This document shows positions 5,889-7,366 of a stretch of DNA of 7,366 bases, piece after piece. The notes under the pieces are model-generated. The model was not told the origin of the DNA. It made no database searches and worked only from the letters and a program-made list of their open reading frames with translations. The position numbers and the translations under genes were made by a program. Source of the DNA: Synergistaceae bacterium (GTDB lineage Bacteria; Synergistota; Synergistia; Synergistales; Aminobacteriaceae); assembly GCA_017394925.1 (NCBI GenBank), contig JAFPWQ010000281.1, positions 1 through 7,366 on the forward strand, read 5' to 3'. Within the stretch, counting starts at the first letter, position 1; each line of letters starts with the position of its first letter.

Positions 5889-7346
5889 TTACTCGTTCGT
5901 CATGGCCAATGCCTTATCGAAAAGTTCTTCAACTTCATGTGATGGCTTCGGTGAAAGCAATGACACGATAACCGCCGCGATTAATCCCGCAAAGAATCCC
6001 GGAATAATCTCGTATACTCCCGTATGAGCCATATAATTCAGCCACGAAATATCGACCGCAGCACCTACGAAGATTCCAACAGCCGCACCAGAAAACGTGA
6101 ATCTCTTCCAGAATAAGCTAAGCATTATCGCAGGTCCAAATGCCGCACCGAATACTCCCCATGCATTAGACACAAGAGACATGATAGAGCCTGCATTAGG
6201 ATTAGACGCGATGAATAACGCCGCAAGTGCAATCAGCAAGACTACAATACGTCCTGCCCAGAGCATTTCTTTATTGCCCGCCTGATTATTACGAATCACA
6301 GGACGGTATACGTCTGATGCAAACGCACTCGCCGCCGCAAGAAGCTGACTGTCCGCCGTACTCATTGCTGCCGCTAACACTGCCGAAAGCAATACGCCCG
6401 ATACAACCGCAGGGAATATCTTTCTGGTCATCACGACAAACACAAGCGAGTTATTGTTCACTGTCTCGTCAAAGCCGATAAACATTCTTCCGATTGTACC
6501 GACAAGTGCCGCAAACACAAGAATTATCACTGTCCATGATATGCCTATCTTCGCTGACTTGCGTAACTCATGCTGTGATTTGATTGACATGAACCGGATT
6601 ATAATGTGAGGCATTCCGAAATAACCAAGTCCCCAGCCAAGACCGGAAACTATATCCTGCCAGCTTGAGAAGAAATTCCAGTAATGCGGAGTATCAATCG
6701 TTGCCGCTGCTCCGGGCTCAAGCATTGTCCATGCAGCTATGGGTACTATTAACATGGCCGCAAGTACAAGCATTCCCTGAAAGAAATCAGTCCATGATAC
6801 CGCACTGAATCCCCCTAAGAACGTGTAACTTATCACGATAAGAGCCGCAAGATACATTGCTATTGTCGTATCGAGTCCCGTTACTGTGTTGAAGAGTGTA
6901 CCGCAGGCCTTTATGCTTGAGGCCGCATAGATCGTGTATGCAATCAGGAATACCGCCGCAGAAATTAATTGCAGGGTCTTTGACTTCGATAAAAATCTGT
7001 TCGTTAAGTACTGGGGAATCGTGATTGAATCATCTGCCGCAATTGAGAATGTCCGAAGTCGGGGTGCTTCGTATATCCAGCTGAGTGTGTAGCCAATCGC
7101 AAGACCTGCTGATATCCACACCTGACCGAGTCCGAGAGCATATATTGATGTAGGCAGTCCCATGAGAACCCATGCGCTCATGTCTGAAGCACCTGCTGAG
7201 AGTGCCGCTACCCATGCTCCCATTTTCCTGTCGCCTAAGAAGTATCCCTTCTCACTTTGATTTTTATCACGGAAGAAGAACCATACTCCTATTGCAAGCA
7301 TAAACAAAAGATAAATGATGAATACGCTGACTTCCTGAATGTTCAT
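5889..7346 (-). CDS. putP: sodium/proline symporter, SSS family (PutP)
   Basis: A 485-residue integral membrane protein of the sodium:solute symporter family (LeuT fold, about 13 TM helices), close in length to E. coli PutP at 502. The first helices hold GASDMSAWVLMGLPTS, where Ala53, Asp55, Met56 and Ser57 match the E. coli sodium-site numbering exactly. Tyr140 also matches. WGLGYFGMPHIIIRFM places Trp238, Tyr242 and Pro246 where E. coli has Trp244, Tyr248 and Pro252, the residues linked to proline binding. AAAMSTADSQLL contains Ser329-Thr330, equivalent to the second pair of sodium ligands (Ser340-Thr341). It should import L-proline with Na+ for nutrition or osmoprotection; other small substrates are possible in this family, but the conserved set favours proline. 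It is convergent with the sensor-transporter and shares the terminator with it. Base composition is visibly more GC-rich than in the genes to the left. No proline dehydrogenase gene is adjacent within the window. Confidence 0.93.
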   Translation of the reverse strand: MNIQEVSVFIIYLLFMLAIGVWFFFRDKNQSEKGYFLGDRKMGAWVAALSAGASDMSAWVLMGLPTSIYALGLGQVWISAGLAIGYTLSWIYEAPRLRTFSIAADDSITIPQYLTNRFLSKSKTLQLISAAVFLIAYTIYAASSIKACGTLFNTVTGLDTTIAMYLAALIVISYTFLGGFSAVSWTDFFQGMLVLAAMLIVPIAAWTMLEPGAAATIDTPHYWNFFSSWQDIVSGLGWGLGYFGMPHIIIRFMSIKSQHELRKSAKIGISWTVIILVFAALVGTIGRMFIGFDETVNNNSLVFVVMTRKIFPAVVSGVLLSAVLAAAMSTADSQLLAAASAFASDVYRPVIRNNQAGNKEMLWAGRIVVLLIALAALFIASNPNAGSIMSLVSNAWGVFGAAFGPAIMLSLFWKRFTFSGAAVGIFVGAAVDISWLNYMAHTGVYEIIPGFFAGLIAAVIVSLLSPKPSHEVEELFDKALAMTNE

Positions 7347-7351
7347 TAAAA

Positions 7352-7356
7352 CACTC
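7352..7356 (-). promoter_or_regulatory. Shine-Dalgarno site of putP
   Basis: On the minus strand AGGAG is followed by seven bases (TGTTTTA) and then ATG at 7346-7344, fixing the start. That start also gives a protein whose residues 53-57 and 140 carry the same numbers as in E. coli PutP. Only ten more bases of upstream DNA are in the window, so the promoter is not visible. Confidence 0.85.
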
Positions 7357-7366
7357 CTGTTCTAAA

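Noticed and set aside
5694..5942. Plus-strand open frame across the terminator region
   Set aside because: It crosses the end of one gene, the terminator hairpin and the end of putP, with no ribosome site or family features.
6097..7215. Open frames inside putP in other frames
   Set aside because: They lie within a gene with residue-level support as a proline symporter and show only its shadow composition.
1..7366. CRISPR arrays, tRNA or rRNA genes, insertion sequences, phage attachment sites
   Set aside because: No spaced repeats, cloverleaf-like segments, transposase motifs or terminal inverted repeats were seen on reading both strands.

Overview
This is a bacterial window of moderate to low GC by eye, with compact operons, clear AGGAGG-type Shine-Dalgarno sites and one TTG start. 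An Old Yellow Enzyme-type reductase with a C-terminal Cys cluster suggests an anaerobe or facultative anaerobe. My impression is a host-associated anaerobe (Synergistota- or Clostridia-like). That is a guess from gene style; the window has no rRNA or phylogenetic marker.

Left part (1-1421, + strand): the end of an operon. It holds the C-terminus of an NADH:flavin oxidoreductase of the OYE family, an alpha/beta hydrolase joined to it by an ATGA start/stop overlap, and a MIF/4-oxalocrotonate-superfamily tautomerase 3 bases further on. A reductase, a hydrolase and a keto-enol tautomerase in one transcript look like a small catabolic or detoxifying set for an unsaturated carbonyl or ester compound. 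The substrate cannot be read from the sequence.

Middle part (1422-5844, + strand): a 125-base gap with a candidate extended -10 promoter, then a two-gene unit. The first gene, from a TTG start, encodes a 438-residue cytosolic protein with a coiled coil that I do not recognise. The second, 14 bases later behind a perfect AGGAGG, encodes a 988-residue membrane protein of unusual architecture: one TM helix, an extracytoplasmic beta-propeller-like domain, two TM helices, an extracytoplasmic Cache-like sensor domain, one TM helix, then a complete 12-TM MFS-type module. The pair is the most likely undescribed system here: an orphan cytosolic protein with a sensor-fused transporter.

Right part (5845-7366): a 44-base gap holding a strong hairpin with T-tracts on both sides, a bidirectional terminator. 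It separates the pair from a convergent gene on the minus strand for a PutP-type sodium/proline symporter, complete with its Shine-Dalgarno site. The putP promoter lies beyond the window.
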